Shown piece by piece: positions 7,341 to 17,390 of a stretch of 35,886 nucleotides of DNA. The DNA is from Verrucomicrobiota bacterium. Its GTDB lineage: Bacteria > Verrucomicrobiota > Verrucomicrobiia > Limisphaerales > SXTU01. Both the position numbers and the translations under genes were made by a program. Position 1 is the first letter of the stretch, and the number at the start of each line of letters is the position of its first letter. The notes below the pieces were generated by a model. The model ran no database searches. It was not told where the DNA came from and was given only the letters and a program-made list of their open reading frames with translations. The stretch is from the NCBI GenBank assembly GCA_016871445.1, contig VHDH01000023.1, positions 1 through 35,886 of the forward strand, given 5' to 3'.

Positions 7341-8573
7341 ATGTCATTTAGTAACCTCGGCCTTTCCTCTGCGGTGCTTGAGGGCGTCAAGGCGATGGGC
7401 TATACTGAACCAACCCCCATCCAACTCCGCGCCATTCCGCTCGTACTCGAAGGCCGGGACATCATCGGCAGCGCACAAACGGGTACCGGCAAGACCGCCG
7501 CCTTCGCCCTGCCCATCCTCACCCGGCTCCAAAGCCACGAGCGTGCCGTCCGTGCGCTTATTCTTGAGCCGACGCGCGAGTTGGCTGCGCAGGTGGAGAC
7601 GGCGTTCCGTGATTACTCGCGTTTCACGGATCTAACGGTAGCAGTTTTCTATGGCGGCGTTGGTTACGACAAGCAGTTGCAGGCACTAAAAACCGGCGTG
7701 GATGTCATCGTCGCCACCCCGGGTCGGCTGCTGGATCACATCGAACAAGGCAACTGCAACCTAAGTCACGTGCAGCACCTCGTGCTCGACGAGGCCGACC
7801 GGATGCTGGATATGGGTTTTCTGCCGGACGTAAAGCGCATCCTCCAGAAGTGCCCGGGCCAGCGCCAATCCATGCTCTTCTCCGCTACGATTCCGCCGGC
7901 TATTGAAACACTCATCCAGTGGGCGATGAAGAACCCGGAAACAATTGAAATCGGCGCGCGCCGCTCGCCTGCCGAGACCGTCAAGCACGTCATTTACCCC
8001 GTCAGCGACTCACAAAAAACTGACCTCTTGCTGGAATTGCTCAAGCGCGTCAACTACGACTCCGTGATCATTTTCTGCCGGACCAAGCACGGTGCTGATC
8101 GCGTGGCTCACACTCTTCAACGCGCTGACCATGCCGTCGCTATCCTCCACAGCAACCGCACCCAGCGCGAGCGTGAGCAGGCGCTCGACGGCTTCCGCCA
8201 AGGCAAATACGAGGTGCTTGTAGCCACGGACATTGCGGCACGCGGACTGGACATCGCCAATGTCAGCCACGTCATCAACTACGATGTGCCCCAGCACCCC
8301 GAGGACTACGTCCACCGCATCGGCCGCACCGGCCGAGCGGAAAACTCTGGCGATGCCTTTACCATCATGGTGGCTGAGGACGCTATGCATGTCTTCAGCA
8401 TCGAGCGCTATATCAGCCAGAAAATTCCTCGCGAGAAACTGGAGGGCTTCAATTACCGCTACACCGCGCTATTTGAGGCAGACAAGCCCGGTGCGGCCAA
8501 GCCGCACGAGCGCAAGGTGCAAATGGCCCGTATTGGTGGCGGCTACTTCTTCGGTGCGCGCCGGCGGAGGTAA
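7341..8573 (+). CDS. rhlE: DEAD-box ATP-dependent RNA helicase, RhlE type
   Basis: This 410-aa protein unwinds structured RNA, probably in ribosome assembly or RNA decay. All helicase motifs are present in order: Q motif (F3 to Q28), Walker A AQTGTGKT (45-52), PTRE (77-80), the GG/TPGR region (126-129), DEAD (150-153), SAT (181-183) and, near 320-332, HRIGRTGR. The C-terminal extension is short (about 50 residues, basic, ending GARRRR), as in compact RhlE-like proteins rather than DeaD, which has a long RNA-binding tail. The ATG at 7341 starts right at the family N-terminus (MSFSNLGL). It stands alone on the plus strand; its long upstream region may be a regulated leader. Confidence 0.95.
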   Translation: MSFSNLGLSSAVLEGVKAMGYTEPTPIQLRAIPLVLEGRDIIGSAQTGTGKTAAFALPILTRLQSHERAVRALILEPTRELAAQVETAFRDYSRFTDLTVAVFYGGVGYDKQLQALKTGVDVIVATPGRLLDHIEQGNCNLSHVQHLVLDEADRMLDMGFLPDVKRILQKCPGQRQSMLFSATIPPAIETLIQWAMKNPETIEIGARRSPAETVKHVIYPVSDSQKTDLLLELLKRVNYDSVIIFCRTKHGADRVAHTLQRADHAVAILHSNRTQREREQALDGFRQGKYEVLVATDIAARGLDIANVSHVINYDVPQHPEDYVHRIGRTGRAENSGDAFTIMVAEDAMHVFSIERYISQKIPREKLEGFNYRYTALFEADKPGAAKPHERKVQMARIGGGYFFGARRRR

Positions 8574-8714
8574 GCCCAATAGGAGTGCTCCGGTCCTGAC
8601 TTGGCGCTTTCGCGAGGCGCACGTGTTGCGCGGATCGCCGCATTCCGAGGCCACGCAAAACTAACTTGTGAGTGCCGTTGAGCCGGGGACAGCGAGTCTC
8701 CTTGTTGCGTTAGC

Positions 8715-10745
8715 TCACTTCGTCCCGCTGGGCAGGACTTCCCAGCGTTCGCCAAAGAAGCCTGCGGTGGCGATGCCGCCGGGGTAACGCGCGCTCACGG
8801 GAACGTTCAGGTCAATCATCGCGTAGTCCGGCAATTTGGGCACCTGACGCGCGTTGTTGAGATAGTCGTATTCGCGGAAGGTGAAGCCGCTGTTGAGAAC
8901 GATGTATTTCTTCGGGTTGAGCGGGTTGGGGAAGATGAGCACGGGCACATGGTGCGCGGCCGGGTAGTTCACGGTGCCGAGCCGCACGACTTGTGCGTCC
9001 CAACGCACGGGCAGGCGGTCCAGCACGCGCGCGAGGAGTTTGTTGCTCGTGGGATCGCCCCACAGCACGAGGTTGTGTGCGGCGATGTCACCGTCGGTGA
9101 TCGCGGTGTCGTCCTTCACGCGCGCTTCGCCGCGAAACTGCCTCCGCCAGTGCTCGAGTGCGTGCTTCATCTCGTTGTCAGCCCACTTGCCTACGCGGTC
9201 GTTGAGCGGTGTACCGGTCGGGCGCACCATGAGAAAGCTCTCAAGGAAGGCGTCGTCTATCGGGCCTTGCAAGCCGTGGCGTTTGCGCAGCGAAACATCG
9301 TCCGCCACGGTGGCCAGTGACCACTTGCCGGCGAGCTTGCGGAAATGTGCCGTCCACGATTTGTCCGTCTCGATGGGCGGGGCGTCGAGTTTTTGGTTGT
9401 CCACGAGCACTTTGGGGGCGCTGCCTTGAAGCAGCTTGCAAGAGCCGGCGGGGAACAGCAGCGAGAAGGCGGAGACGTTGGTCGTCTTCACGCGCACCAT
9501 GTTCTCCGGAAAAATTTGCGTGGCGTCCACGCGGGCGCGGTTCCAGTGCTCCTCCATCCCGTCCACGCGAACCCAGTGCGACTGGTTGTAGCGCAGCGTC
9601 CACGTGGTGAATTTCACCATGTCGGGCGCGGGGTCCTTGCCCATCGCGACGATAGCGTCCACGCGGCGGTTAATCTCGACGATGGAGTCCTTGTGGTAGC
9701 TGTGGCCGGTCTTGTCCGGACCGATGATATGGGTGAGTTGCAGGCCCTCGGCAGCGGCGGCCCGCGCCATTATGTCGGCGGCCTGTTTCTGCGAATCCGC
9801 CTCGCCGCTGTAGGCGACGGTGGGGAGGTTGAAGAGGTTCCCGGCGTAATCCGTGCAGTCATACAGGTGCCAGAGTTTGCGCTCGAACCACGATGGCTTG
9901 AGCTCTTCCTTCTGGAACACTTTTAGGAAATCCGGCGTCTCGCTGAAACCCGCGCCGGGCGCTGCCGCCGCCCACAGCCCGGGATAATGCACCGCGAACT
10001 GCCAGCAGGCCGCACCGCCCATCGAGAAGCCGCGCACCACGAGCCGGCGGTCATCAATGGGGTAATACTTCTTTGCATGGGCGAGCGCCTCGAAGAGGTC
10101 CACCTCGCCGGCGAGTTTGTTGGCGTTGCAGTAGCGGCCGTAGAGGTGCAGTACGAGCGCACCCGGCGGGACGAATTGCCCGGGTGACTTGTGCCGTTGA
10201 TCAATGAAGGAAAGTTCCGTGAGTTTCTCACCGCGCCCGTGGGCCCAGAAATCCAGCCGCAACGGCGCACCGCCAGGAGCAAAATTAGGTGGCACCACAA
10301 GGCCGTATGGTTGGATAGAGCCGTCAATCTTCGACTGATACGCGCGCACCACGAGGCCGGTCTGCGCGAGCCACGGGGCTTGTCCCGCGCGCAACGCTGC
10401 TGCGCGCTCGCCGCCTCGCTTGAGTAGATCGCGCGCGGTCGCAACTTCGTTGGTCGTGTAGAACTCATCGTGCCGCAGCGCCCAGTCCACAGCCTTGTGA
10501 TAGATCTGCACGTCCGGCAGCAGGTCGAGCAGCGCGGGCTTACTCTTGAGCGAGCCGCGCAACGCCTCGATGTCCTTGGCTAGCAACTCGGCCACGGTCG
10601 TAAGTTCCGCGCGTGCGGCAGGTGCGATGGCTACGCCAGGCGGCGGAATGCGGCGCACGTTGTCGTGCTGGTTGTCAGCGGGGCCGTCGGCGAAGGCGGA
10701 AAGGGAAACAGCCAACAATGCGGCGAGGCGGGGCGTGGTCTTCAT
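8715..10745 (-). CDS. Secreted alpha/beta hydrolase of the prolyl-oligopeptidase/esterase type
   Basis: The frame is open to 10784, but the ATG at 10745 gives a proper signal peptide (MKTTPRLAALLAVSLSAFA) and a 676-aa protein, presumably periplasmic. A helical N-terminal part is followed by a hydrolase core with oxyanion-type LDFWAHGRGE, the nucleophile elbow GFSMGG (Ser near 241), a probable acid in YSGEADSQ (near 315) and the histidine in GHSYH (near 347). The C-terminal third is a beta-rich domain of unclear identity (VLIFPNPLNPKKYIVLNSG). Family knowledge points to an esterase or peptidase acting on polymers; the substrate cannot be read. A consensus TTGACA lies at 10824-10819 on the minus strand, but its -10 partner is weak. 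Confidence 0.85.
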   Translation of the reverse strand: MKTTPRLAALLAVSLSAFADGPADNQHDNVRRIPPPGVAIAPAARAELTTVAELLAKDIEALRGSLKSKPALLDLLPDVQIYHKAVDWALRHDEFYTTNEVATARDLLKRGGERAAALRAGQAPWLAQTGLVVRAYQSKIDGSIQPYGLVVPPNFAPGGAPLRLDFWAHGRGEKLTELSFIDQRHKSPGQFVPPGALVLHLYGRYCNANKLAGEVDLFEALAHAKKYYPIDDRRLVVRGFSMGGAACWQFAVHYPGLWAAAAPGAGFSETPDFLKVFQKEELKPSWFERKLWHLYDCTDYAGNLFNLPTVAYSGEADSQKQAADIMARAAAAEGLQLTHIIGPDKTGHSYHKDSIVEINRRVDAIVAMGKDPAPDMVKFTTWTLRYNQSHWVRVDGMEEHWNRARVDATQIFPENMVRVKTTNVSAFSLLFPAGSCKLLQGSAPKVLVDNQKLDAPPIETDKSWTAHFRKLAGKWSLATVADDVSLRKRHGLQGPIDDAFLESFLMVRPTGTPLNDRVGKWADNEMKHALEHWRRQFRGEARVKDDTAITDGDIAAHNLVLWGDPTSNKLLARVLDRLPVRWDAQVVRLGTVNYPAAHHVPVLIFPNPLNPKKYIVLNSGFTFREYDYLNNARQVPKLPDYAMIDLNVPVSARYPGGIATAGFFGERWEVLPSGTK

Positions 10746-10873
10746 GTGCTTTGGCGGACGATACCAAGCTCGCCGGTCACGCAAAGAAATTTGCGCCGTA
10801 AAGGGGGGCAGTCCTATCTGTCAATGCTCAACCGAATGCCGCACTCTGTGGGACAGGAGTGGCCCGCTCGCGC

Positions 10874-13216
10874 TCACGCCATCGCGCGGGCGATGGCGTT
10901 CCACCAAGCGTCATGCAATTCGGTCACGGGTGCGGTGAACTCGTTGCTCGCGGTCTTTACCGCCAGCGCGTCGCCGCCGACGGTGCCGATGCGAAGGGCG
11001 GGCACGCCCATGAGTTTCGCACGCTCGATGACCTTGGTGGCGTTCAGCGGCGCGCAGGTGATGACGACGCGGTTTTGGGTTTCGCCGAAGAGGAGGGCGT
11101 CGAGGCGAATATCCTTGAGGCTGGAAAAATCAACCTGCGCCCCAATGAGCCGGGGCGTTTCGCGCGCAGTCTGCTGGATGATGCAGCTCTCGGCCAGCGC
11201 CACGGCCAGGCCGCCTTCGCTGCAATCGTGGGCGCTCTTCACCTCGCCGGTGTGGATGAGGCCGAGGAGCGTCGTGTGCAACGTCTTCGCCACTTCCAAA
11301 TCCACACGCGGCGGGAGGCCGGTCTTCTTGCCGTGCAGCGTTTGCAGATACGCGCTGCCACCCAGGCCGAGCAACGGGTCAGCTGTATCTGCGGGCGCGC
11401 CGAGCAGGATGATGGCGTCGCCGACGTCCTTGAACCACGCGGTCGTGATGTGCTCGGGCTTCTCAATGAGGCCGACGACGGCCACGGTGGGCGTGGGGTC
11501 AATCGCGCCGAGCGCGCCGCGCTGGTTGTAGAGCGAGACGTTGCCGCCGGTGACGGGCGCGTGGAAGGCGCGGCAGCCCTCGGCGATGCCGCGCACGGAT
11601 TCCTTGAGCTGCCAGAAAATCTCCGGGTAATGCGGGTTGCCGAAGTTGAGGTTGTCGGTCGCGCCCAGCGGCGAAGCGCCAGAGCAGGCAAGATTGCGGC
11701 AGGCTTCGGCGATGGCGGCTTTACCGCCCTCGTAGGGGTCGAGATAGACGTAGGCGCCGTTGCAGTCGCAGGTGAAGGCAACGAATTTGTCCGGCACGGA
11801 CGCACTGGTGGGAGCGGGTTGGCCGACCTGCGCGGCGGCATATTCGGCCTTTGTGATGGGCAAGGAATCGCCTTTGATGCGAATTACCGCAGCATCGCTT
11901 CCGGGGCAAACCACCGAGCCAGCACGGACCATGTGGTCATACTGGCGATAAACCCAGTTCTTCGAGGCGATGGAGTGGTTCGCGAGGAGCTTCTTCAAAT
12001 CGCCTGCCGCGTCCGTTGTGTCGGCGATGCCATCCAAGCGGAACGCCCGCACCGCTTCCATGTAGGCCGCTTCCTTTGCTTCGCGCTGATAGACCGGCGC
12101 TTCATCCGCCAGCTTTTTGGCCGGCACGTCCACCACGACCTTGCCACCGTGGCGCACGACCATGTGGCCCGTGTCGGTCACGACGCCGATTTCCGCCCAC
12201 GGCAAATCCCATTTGTCGAAAATCTTCTTCACCTCCTCCTCGCGGCCCTTGTGGACCACGATGAGCATGCGTTCCTGCGATTCGGACAACATGATCTCGT
12301 AGCTGCTCATGTTGGGCGCCCGTTGCGGCACCTTGTTCAGCTCGATCTCGATGCCCGTGCCGGCGCGCGCCGCGGTCTCGCACGTCGAGCAGGTCAGGCC
12401 TGCCGCGCCCATGTCCTGCATGCCGGCGACACAGCCGGTCGCGAGCAGTTCGAGACACGCCTCACAGACTAGCTTTTCCATGAACGGATCGCCCACCTGC
12501 ACCGCGCCGCGCTGTTGCTCGGCGGATTCCTCGGTCAAGTCCTGTGACGCGAACGCTGCGCCCGCGAGTCCGTCGCGACCCGTCGCAGGGCCGACGTAGA
12601 AGACCGGATTGCCGATGCCGTGCGCCGCCCCGCGCGTGATTTGATCGTGGCGAAGGACGCCGAGGCAAAAGGCGTTGACGAGCGGGTTGCCCTCGTAGCT
12701 TTTGTCGAAATAGACCTCGCCCGCGATGGTCGGGATGCCAAAGCAGTTCCCGTAGTGCGCGATGCCGCTGACGACGCCGGAAAAGAGCCGGCGCACCCCG
12801 GGATTGGACAACTCGCCGAAGCGCAGTGAGTTCAGCGCCGCGACGGGCCGCGCACCCATCGTGAAGATGTCGCGGATGATGCCGCCTACGCCTGTGGCCG
12901 CGCCTTGAAACGGCTCAACTGCGCTGGGGTGGTTGTGTGACTCGATCTTGAAGGCGATAGCCACGCCGTCGCCCACGTCAATGATGCCGGCGTTTTCTTC
13001 ACCCGCACCGACGAGGATATTCGCAGCCTTCGTCGGGAAGCCTTTGAGCACTGGGCGGGTGTTTTTGTAAGAGCAATGCTCGCTCCACATCACTGAGAAG
13101 ATGCCCAGCTCGGTGTAAGTCGGAGTGCGTCCGAGGATTTCGAGCACCTTCTGGTATTCGTCCGGCGTCAGGTTGTGCTTGGCGACAAGTTCGGGCGTGA
13201 TGGTGGGTTCGGTCAT
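10874..13216 (-). CDS. purL: Phosphoribosylformylglycinamidine synthase subunit PurL
   Basis: This 780-aa enzyme catalyses ATP- and ammonia-dependent conversion of FGAR to FGAM, the fourth step of purine synthesis. The length fits the small PurL that works with separate PurQ and PurS subunits, neither of which is in the window. Family hallmarks are the N-terminal [16 protein letters not shown] with the conserved His, the substrate/ATP segment [36 protein letters not shown], and later [14 protein letters not shown] and [15 protein letters not shown]. The two AIRS-like halves are visible. The ATG at 13216 begins [14 protein letters not shown], the expected start. It probably forms a loose same-strand group with the FmdB and ferredoxin genes upstream, with 153 and 60 nt gaps. 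Confidence 0.97.
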   Translation of the reverse strand: MTEPTITPELVAKHNLTPDEYQKVLEILGRTPTYTELGIFSVMWSEHCSYKNTRPVLKGFPTKAANILVGAGEENAGIIDVGDGVAIAFKIESHNHPSAVEPFQGAATGVGGIIRDIFTMGARPVAALNSLRFGELSNPGVRRLFSGVVSGIAHYGNCFGIPTIAGEVYFDKSYEGNPLVNAFCLGVLRHDQITRGAAHGIGNPVFYVGPATGRDGLAGAAFASQDLTEESAEQQRGAVQVGDPFMEKLVCEACLELLATGCVAGMQDMGAAGLTCSTCETAARAGTGIEIELNKVPQRAPNMSSYEIMLSESQERMLIVVHKGREEEVKKIFDKWDLPWAEIGVVTDTGHMVVRHGGKVVVDVPAKKLADEAPVYQREAKEAAYMEAVRAFRLDGIADTTDAAGDLKKLLANHSIASKNWVYRQYDHMVRAGSVVCPGSDAAVIRIKGDSLPITKAEYAAAQVGQPAPTSASVPDKFVAFTCDCNGAYVYLDPYEGGKAAIAEACRNLACSGASPLGATDNLNFGNPHYPEIFWQLKESVRGIAEGCRAFHAPVTGGNVSLYNQRGALGAIDPTPTVAVVGLIEKPEHITTAWFKDVGDAIILLGAPADTADPLLGLGGSAYLQTLHGKKTGLPPRVDLEVAKTLHTTLLGLIHTGEVKSAHDCSEGGLAVALAESCIIQQTARETPRLIGAQVDFSSLKDIRLDALLFGETQNRVVITCAPLNATKVIERAKLMGVPALRIGTVGGDALAVKTASNEFTAPVTELHDAWWNAIARAMA

Positions 13217-13369
13217 CGGGCGTCAGGTCAACGGTTCCAAAAACGCAGTGAGCATGGGCGGGCGCGCCGGGGGCGGCAAGCAAATCGCGGCGTGCCAGTC
13301 CATTCAGGTAGCTTTGCCGGCAAGTTTGAGAACGTGGTGCGCTGGTCGGGCAGGGGAAAGCAGCGTGGC

Positions 13370-13663
13370 CTAGTCGTGCGGCGGTTTGACCTTTGCGCCG
13401 GGGTCGTTGCGCTTCGGCGTGTGCTTTTCGTATTCACCCTTTCCCAGGCGCTTGAGGACGGTGAAGCCCGCATTGGTCGCATCCTTCACGCTAAATTTCT
13501 TGAAGATCTTTGGCGCGTAGAAAGTGGCGAAAACTTTGCGTACCGGTTTGCGGCAGGCAGGGCACTCGGTCAACGGTTTGGCGTCCAGCGGGCGGCGCAG
13601 TGTGAACCGCCCCCCGCAGGCTACGCAGTTTCCGTCGCAGAGTTCGTATTCGTAAAGCGGCAT
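13370..13663 (-). CDS. FmdB-family zinc-ribbon protein
   Basis: This 97-aa protein begins MPLYEYELCDGNCVACGGRF, the standard FmdB zinc-ribbon start (MPxYEYxC..C). A second cysteine pair follows (TECPACRK), giving a four-Cys zinc site. A basic C-terminal tail (KRLGKGEYEKHTPKRND) could contact nucleic acid. FmdB-type proteins are small putative regulatory factors without a settled biochemical role. The ATG at 13663 is fixed by the conserved N-terminus. It lies between the ferredoxin gene (60 nt) and purL (153 nt) on the same strand; no functional link to purine synthesis is known. Confidence 0.85.
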   Translation of the reverse strand: MPLYEYELCDGNCVACGGRFTLRRPLDAKPLTECPACRKPVRKVFATFYAPKIFKKFSVKDATNAGFTVLKRLGKGEYEKHTPKRNDPGAKVKPPHD

Positions 13664-13723
13664 GGCGTCTCTCGTTGCAACAATGTTATTGGGTGGCCGC
13701 GCAGGTTCAAGCTCTCGCCATTC

Positions 13724-14095
13724 TCATAACGGATGCTGCGCGAAGACAAACTCTGCTACGGGCTGGCCGCCAATGAGATGCTCTTGGATCACTCGCTCTA
13801 GCACTGGCGGCGTGCAGGAGTGATACCATGTGCCCTCGGGATAGACCACGGCGACCGGGCCGCGCGCGCAGATTTGCAGGCAGTTGACCTTGGTGCGATA
13901 AACCAGCGCCTGCGGCCCGATGAGGTTGAGTTCTTTTAGCCGCCGTTTGAGGTAGTCCCACGACTCGAGGCTCGCCTCGCGCGGGCTACATTTGGGCTTG
14001 GTTTGGTCCGCGCAAAGGAAGATGTGGCGGCGAAACTTCTCCACCCCCAAGTTGGTGACAAGCGAATTCAATTCAGCCTGCAATTCCGCGTTCAT
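13724..14095 (-). CDS. Thioredoxin-fold [2Fe-2S] ferredoxin
   Basis: From the ATG at 14095 the protein is 123 aa; a GTG at 14134 would add 13 residues with no family support. It matches the NuoE/Shethna-like thioredoxin-fold ferredoxins: a first ligand pair in [17 protein letters not shown], then [19 protein letters not shown] carrying the second pair, and the C-terminal helix [15 protein letters not shown]. The four cysteines bind one 2Fe-2S cluster, so the role is electron transfer in the cytoplasm; the partner is unknown. No Shine-Dalgarno sequence is visible. It is the first gene of the minus-strand group leading to purL. Confidence 0.88.
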   Translation of the reverse strand: MNAELQAELNSLVTNLGVEKFRRHIFLCADQTKPKCSPREASLESWDYLKRRLKELNLIGPQALVYRTKVNCLQICARGPVAVVYPEGTWYHSCTPPVLERVIQEHLIGGQPVAEFVFAQHPL

Positions 14096-14445
14096 GCTGC
14101 GGATAAGATTAACCGCGGAAAGCATCAAATCCACATCAGAAACCCACTCATTCGTAAAGCACAGGTCAGAAGCGCAGACTCCTTAACGCAGGGGGTTAGT
14201 TGCGGTTGTAACCCGGTCCCCTTTCACATTCGCATGTCGTTCTTGGTTGACCCGAGAAACCCAGCCCTAGGCTTGCTGTGTGCCGAGGGCGGTGAACAAG
14301 CAAACTACGCGCTGAGTTTTCCCCTCGCGCTAAAGTCGCGGGAATCGCGAAAATTAAGATTTGGGCAAGGATCAGGGCAAGCGGGCATTACGGCATCCAC
14401 GATTTTCAGGTTCCACTCCGAGTGTTGACCTTAATTCTCCACCCG
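14096..14445. other. Intergenic region between the envelope operon and the ferredoxin gene
   Basis: In this 350-base stretch I see no credible gene. It follows the end of the five-gene operon and should contain the promoter of the ferredoxin group. A plus-strand frame runs through it (to 14428), but its start lies antisense to the ferredoxin gene and its composition is not protein-like. No tRNA-like fold or clear U-tract terminator was found. Confidence 0.5.
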
Positions 14446-15864
14446 TTAGGGCTGCGGCTGGAATACGATCCGGCTGAACGCCCGCGATGAGAACTCTGCC
14501 TTGCCGAAGTTAGGGCTGCTTGCGCGCACCCCCTCCCCAGTCCAGCGTTCTAGCGCGAAGGTTAAGCTGCCACGTCCGGAGAAAAACACCCGCACGTCGC
14601 CAGCCTGCAGGGGCGTCAGCTGGGCACGGTCGGTCGCGAAGTCTACTTGCGCCACGCGGTCCAGCGGCACCTCGAGGAACTTGTCTTCCACCGCAAAGCG
14701 GAACTTCCCGTCCTTCCACTCCACGAGTCGGCCTGCCACAGAATCGCGGTTTACCAGCCGGCCCACGTCTTTGTTCACGTTCGGCACCAGCGGTGCGACC
14801 GTCTCCTCCAGTCGGCCATCCCATTCGGTCACGCGCAGGTTCGCGAGCCGCATTGGTCCTTGGCCTTGGTTGACAAGGCGGATACCGGTGCCTGCGCCGC
14901 TAAACTTCTCTGGCTCGACCCACTGTTTTGACACTGCGCCGTTGATGAGTAGCGTGATGGACCGCTGCTCGCGGCTGGTCTTGATGGCGACGCGCGCACG
15001 GTTGGACTGTTGGAGCAACGGCATGACCGCCATGCCGAGTTGCGCGACTGGCTCCTTGTGCCGCACGAGCAGGAGCTGCGATGAGTAATTGTTTAACTGT
15101 AAGCTGTAAAACCCGCCAAACGGCGGCTCGTCGGCAGTCTGTGCGAGGCGCACGGGCTGGAGCGAATCCGTGTACAGCGCAACGGCTAGTGCAAAGGCGC
15201 CTTGCCATGCCAGGTCGAACTCCAGCGATGAATTTGGCGGCAGCTTCACATCGCGTGCGATGGAAGCTGGCTGCATGGCGATAAACGCGCCGTTGGCGAA
15301 CTGCCACTGGCCTGGGTTGAGGTTGCCCGCCAGCGCCTTGCCCATCGTCCAGCCGTCGAGACTGTCTGGCCCGGCAAAAATTGCGCGTGGTGACGGTCCG
15401 GCCGGACGTAGCGCCGCGGCTTTTGTGCGCGGTAGTGTGAGCGTGCCAGCATACCACGTCTCGAGGACGACCTGACGCTCGTCGAGTACCTTAAGGATGC
15501 CGGGCAACTCGTCGCCGTTGGTCAGCCGCACAAAGCAGTAATTGGGCGAGGTAACAGCGGGCGGCGAGTGTGCGCCGAGGCTGACCTCTGCGACGGCGTT
15601 GGGCGTGAACTCAATGGTCGTTGCCACGTCTCCATGCTGCCAGCGAAGGCCGTTGGTGGGCGTGATGGATTCAAGCTGCCCGGTAAGCAGGTCGCCATTA
15701 CGGAAGAGAATAGCATGCGGCGGCGAAGCGGCGAAGGCGGTGAACGTGAGTGTTCCCAACAAAGCGACCAACGGACGGTGGGCTGCTTGTTGAGGTAGTA
15801 ATAGCCAAGCCACGCGTACCAACGCGCTACACCAAAAAAATGCGACACTCAGGACGCTCTTCAT
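14446..15864 (-). CDS. Modular envelope protein, paralogue 3 (NGD modules plus lectin-like domain)
   Basis: Last gene of the operon. The ATG at 15864 overlaps the stop of the preceding paralogue as ATGA, giving 472 aa with an N-terminal hydrophobic export region (about 1-46, ending AFAASPPHA). Mature layout: module 1 (FRNGDLLTGQLESI), module 2 (LTNGDELPGILKVLD, then ETWYAGTLTLPR), a lectin-like sandwich starting IFAGPDSLDGWTMG, and two C-terminal small-barrel modules (NRDSVAGRLVEW and VFFSGRGSLTFALE). The sandwich resembles LamG/DUF1080-type folds by pattern. It aligns along its length with the two genes upstream. No enzyme motif is seen, so a binding or structural role in the envelope is inferred. 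The frame continues upstream to 16020 inside the neighbour, but that part is not credible. Confidence 0.8.
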   Translation of the reverse strand: MKSVLSVAFFWCSALVRVAWLLLPQQAAHRPLVALLGTLTFTAFAASPPHAILFRNGDLLTGQLESITPTNGLRWQHGDVATTIEFTPNAVAEVSLGAHSPPAVTSPNYCFVRLTNGDELPGILKVLDERQVVLETWYAGTLTLPRTKAAALRPAGPSPRAIFAGPDSLDGWTMGKALAGNLNPGQWQFANGAFIAMQPASIARDVKLPPNSSLEFDLAWQGAFALAVALYTDSLQPVRLAQTADEPPFGGFYSLQLNNYSSQLLLVRHKEPVAQLGMAVMPLLQQSNRARVAIKTSREQRSITLLINGAVSKQWVEPEKFSGAGTGIRLVNQGQGPMRLANLRVTEWDGRLEETVAPLVPNVNKDVGRLVNRDSVAGRLVEWKDGKFRFAVEDKFLEVPLDRVAQVDFATDRAQLTPLQAGDVRVFFSGRGSLTFALERWTGEGVRASSPNFGKAEFSSRAFSRIVFQPQP

Positions 15865-17390
15865 CGCTCGAAAAACTGCTGCGCCTCCGTGCTGAATAGC
15901 GGCAGTTCCGCCGTAGCTGGCTCTCGGTCGGGATTGAAGCGCAGCAGGCGAACCCAGCGCGCCTCCAATTGTAGCGGGCCAAAGTGCGGACTGATGCCGG
16001 CTAGTTTCGCGCCGTCCCAACTTGGCCGGGTGAGCGCGACGGTTTCGCCGCTGCTTAATCGCGCGTGCGTTTCGCCCGCCGGGCGGTTAGTCGTCGCCGC
16101 TGCACCCGGCGCGAGCACGACCTGCGTGATACGAGCGAGGGGAATTTCCAACCGGCCAGTGGCCGCCGTGAGCGCCAACCGACCGTCGCGGATTGCCTCC
16201 ACTTGGCCGAACGCACGGTCTTGGTTGATCAGGCGGACGAGGTGCCCGGTGAGGTTCGTCCCGGTGATCTCTGGCTCGACGGGTCCGTCCCACGCGGTGA
16301 CCTTGAGGGCGCTCAACTGGATGCCGCCGTTCATCGCGAAAAAGCTTAGGCCGCCGCTTTGGCCAAGTTTGCTTGCCGCGCGCAGTGGCGGTGGACCAAC
16401 TCTTTGTGAGCCTGGGTCGGTCCATTGCTGGATGACGTTGCCGTCCACGAGCAGCACCAGTGTGTGGGCGACCAGGTCGGTGCGAATTTCTACGCGCAGC
16501 TTCCGGCCCGGCAGTGGCACGGGAATCTGGGCCTGCCCAAGATGCTGCATGCTCGTGTTATTCGCATGGTTCGCCATCAGGTTCACAAAGCCAAGGCCGA
16601 GATTAAATTGGTAACCGGCGCTCATAAAGTTAAAGCGTGCGATGTCGTCGGTGTACAGGCTCACGTAGAGGTTCATCGCGTTGGCTGCGCCAACCTCAAA
16701 CTCGACGCGCGACTGTGCGGGCAGCTTTAGGTCGCGCCCGAGGAACGCATTCGCGCTGGCGGTCAGCACGCCATCGCGGAGTTGCCACGCGGTCGGCGTC
16801 GGGCCGGTGGTCCAGCCGTCGAGCGTGTCCGGGCCGTCGTAGAGCGTGGTGAAACCGCGGGCGAGAAAGGCCAGCGATTGCAAACTTGCACGTGGTCCGC
16901 GCACGCGCCCGGCGAACCACGTCTCCAGTTCGATGTGTGTTGCGTCTAGCGCCAGCAGTTGGCCGGTCAGTTCGTCGCCGTTAACAAAGCGAAAGCGGCA
17001 GATCTGCTGTGCGGCAGAGAGTGACGGTGGCGGCGTGGCTTGGGCGAACCGGATTCGGTGTGCACTGCCTGGCCGAAATTCGATGGGTGAGGCGGCCGCC
17101 GGGTGCTTCCAGCGGATGCCCCGGGACGGGTCGATTCCCGCGAGCGAGCCATGTAACGTCGAGCCGTCCAGAAACTGGAAAACACCCACATTGGGCTGAG
17201 CGCAGAGTGGGTGTCGGGCGAGCAGAAGGAACGCGGCGAGGGCCAGAGCAATATTTAGCAGCCAGTTTTTGGGATTCAGCGCAGGATGCCCGTCAGAAAA
17301 GCGTCGGCCCCAAAACACCGACAACTGGTGGTTAATAATTGGGAAGAGCTTCACTCGCGCGGAGACCAACGCCCTCACGGACCGCTCCAT
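15861..17390 (-). CDS. Modular envelope protein, paralogue 2 (NGD modules plus lectin-like domain)
   Basis: This 509-aa protein has the same plan as its downstream neighbour: a hydrophobic export segment (about 44-66, ending HPLCAQPN), module 1 (FLDGSTLHGSLAGID), module 2 (FVNGDELTGQLLALD then ETWFAGRVRGPRASLQSLAF), and a lectin-like domain starting TLYDGPDTLDGWTTG and including WQLRDGVLTA. C-terminal modules begin INQDRAFGQVEAI and SSGETVALTRPSW. The ATG at 17390 overlaps the upstream paralogue by 16 nt. About 40 residues precede the signal-like helix, so the true start may be internal, but no better ATG was found. That leader (LFPIINHQLSVF) looks like recruited repeat DNA. No catalytic residues are recognised; an envelope-associated binding role is inferred. 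Confidence 0.78.
   Translation of the reverse strand: MERSVRALVSARVKLFPIINHQLSVFWGRRFSDGHPALNPKNWLLNIALALAAFLLLARHPLCAQPNVGVFQFLDGSTLHGSLAGIDPSRGIRWKHPAAASPIEFRPGSAHRIRFAQATPPPSLSAAQQICRFRFVNGDELTGQLLALDATHIELETWFAGRVRGPRASLQSLAFLARGFTTLYDGPDTLDGWTTGPTPTAWQLRDGVLTASANAFLGRDLKLPAQSRVEFEVGAANAMNLYVSLYTDDIARFNFMSAGYQFNLGLGFVNLMANHANNTSMQHLGQAQIPVPLPGRKLRVEIRTDLVAHTLVLLVDGNVIQQWTDPGSQRVGPPPLRAASKLGQSGGLSFFAMNGGIQLSALKVTAWDGPVEPEITGTNLTGHLVRLINQDRAFGQVEAIRDGRLALTAATGRLEIPLARITQVVLAPGAAATTNRPAGETHARLSSGETVALTRPSWDGAKLAGISPHFGPLQLEARWVRLLRFNPDREPATAELPLFSTEAQQFFER

Noticed and set aside
10780-10795. CGCAAA-GAAA-TTTGCG hairpin between purL and the hydrolase gene
   Set aside because: Only a 6-bp stem with no U-tract; too weak to call a terminator or operator.
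10859-12472. 537-codon open frame on the plus strand across purL
   Set aside because: It is antisense to a full-length, fully conserved purL. Its product is an Arg/Ala/Val/His-rich mirror typical of GC-rich antisense frames, with no family features.
14161-14220. tRNA-like string (GGGTTAGTTGCGGTTGTAACCC) upstream of the ferredoxin
   Set aside because: No GGTTCRA T-arm, no acceptor stem and no anticodon arm can be folded around it.
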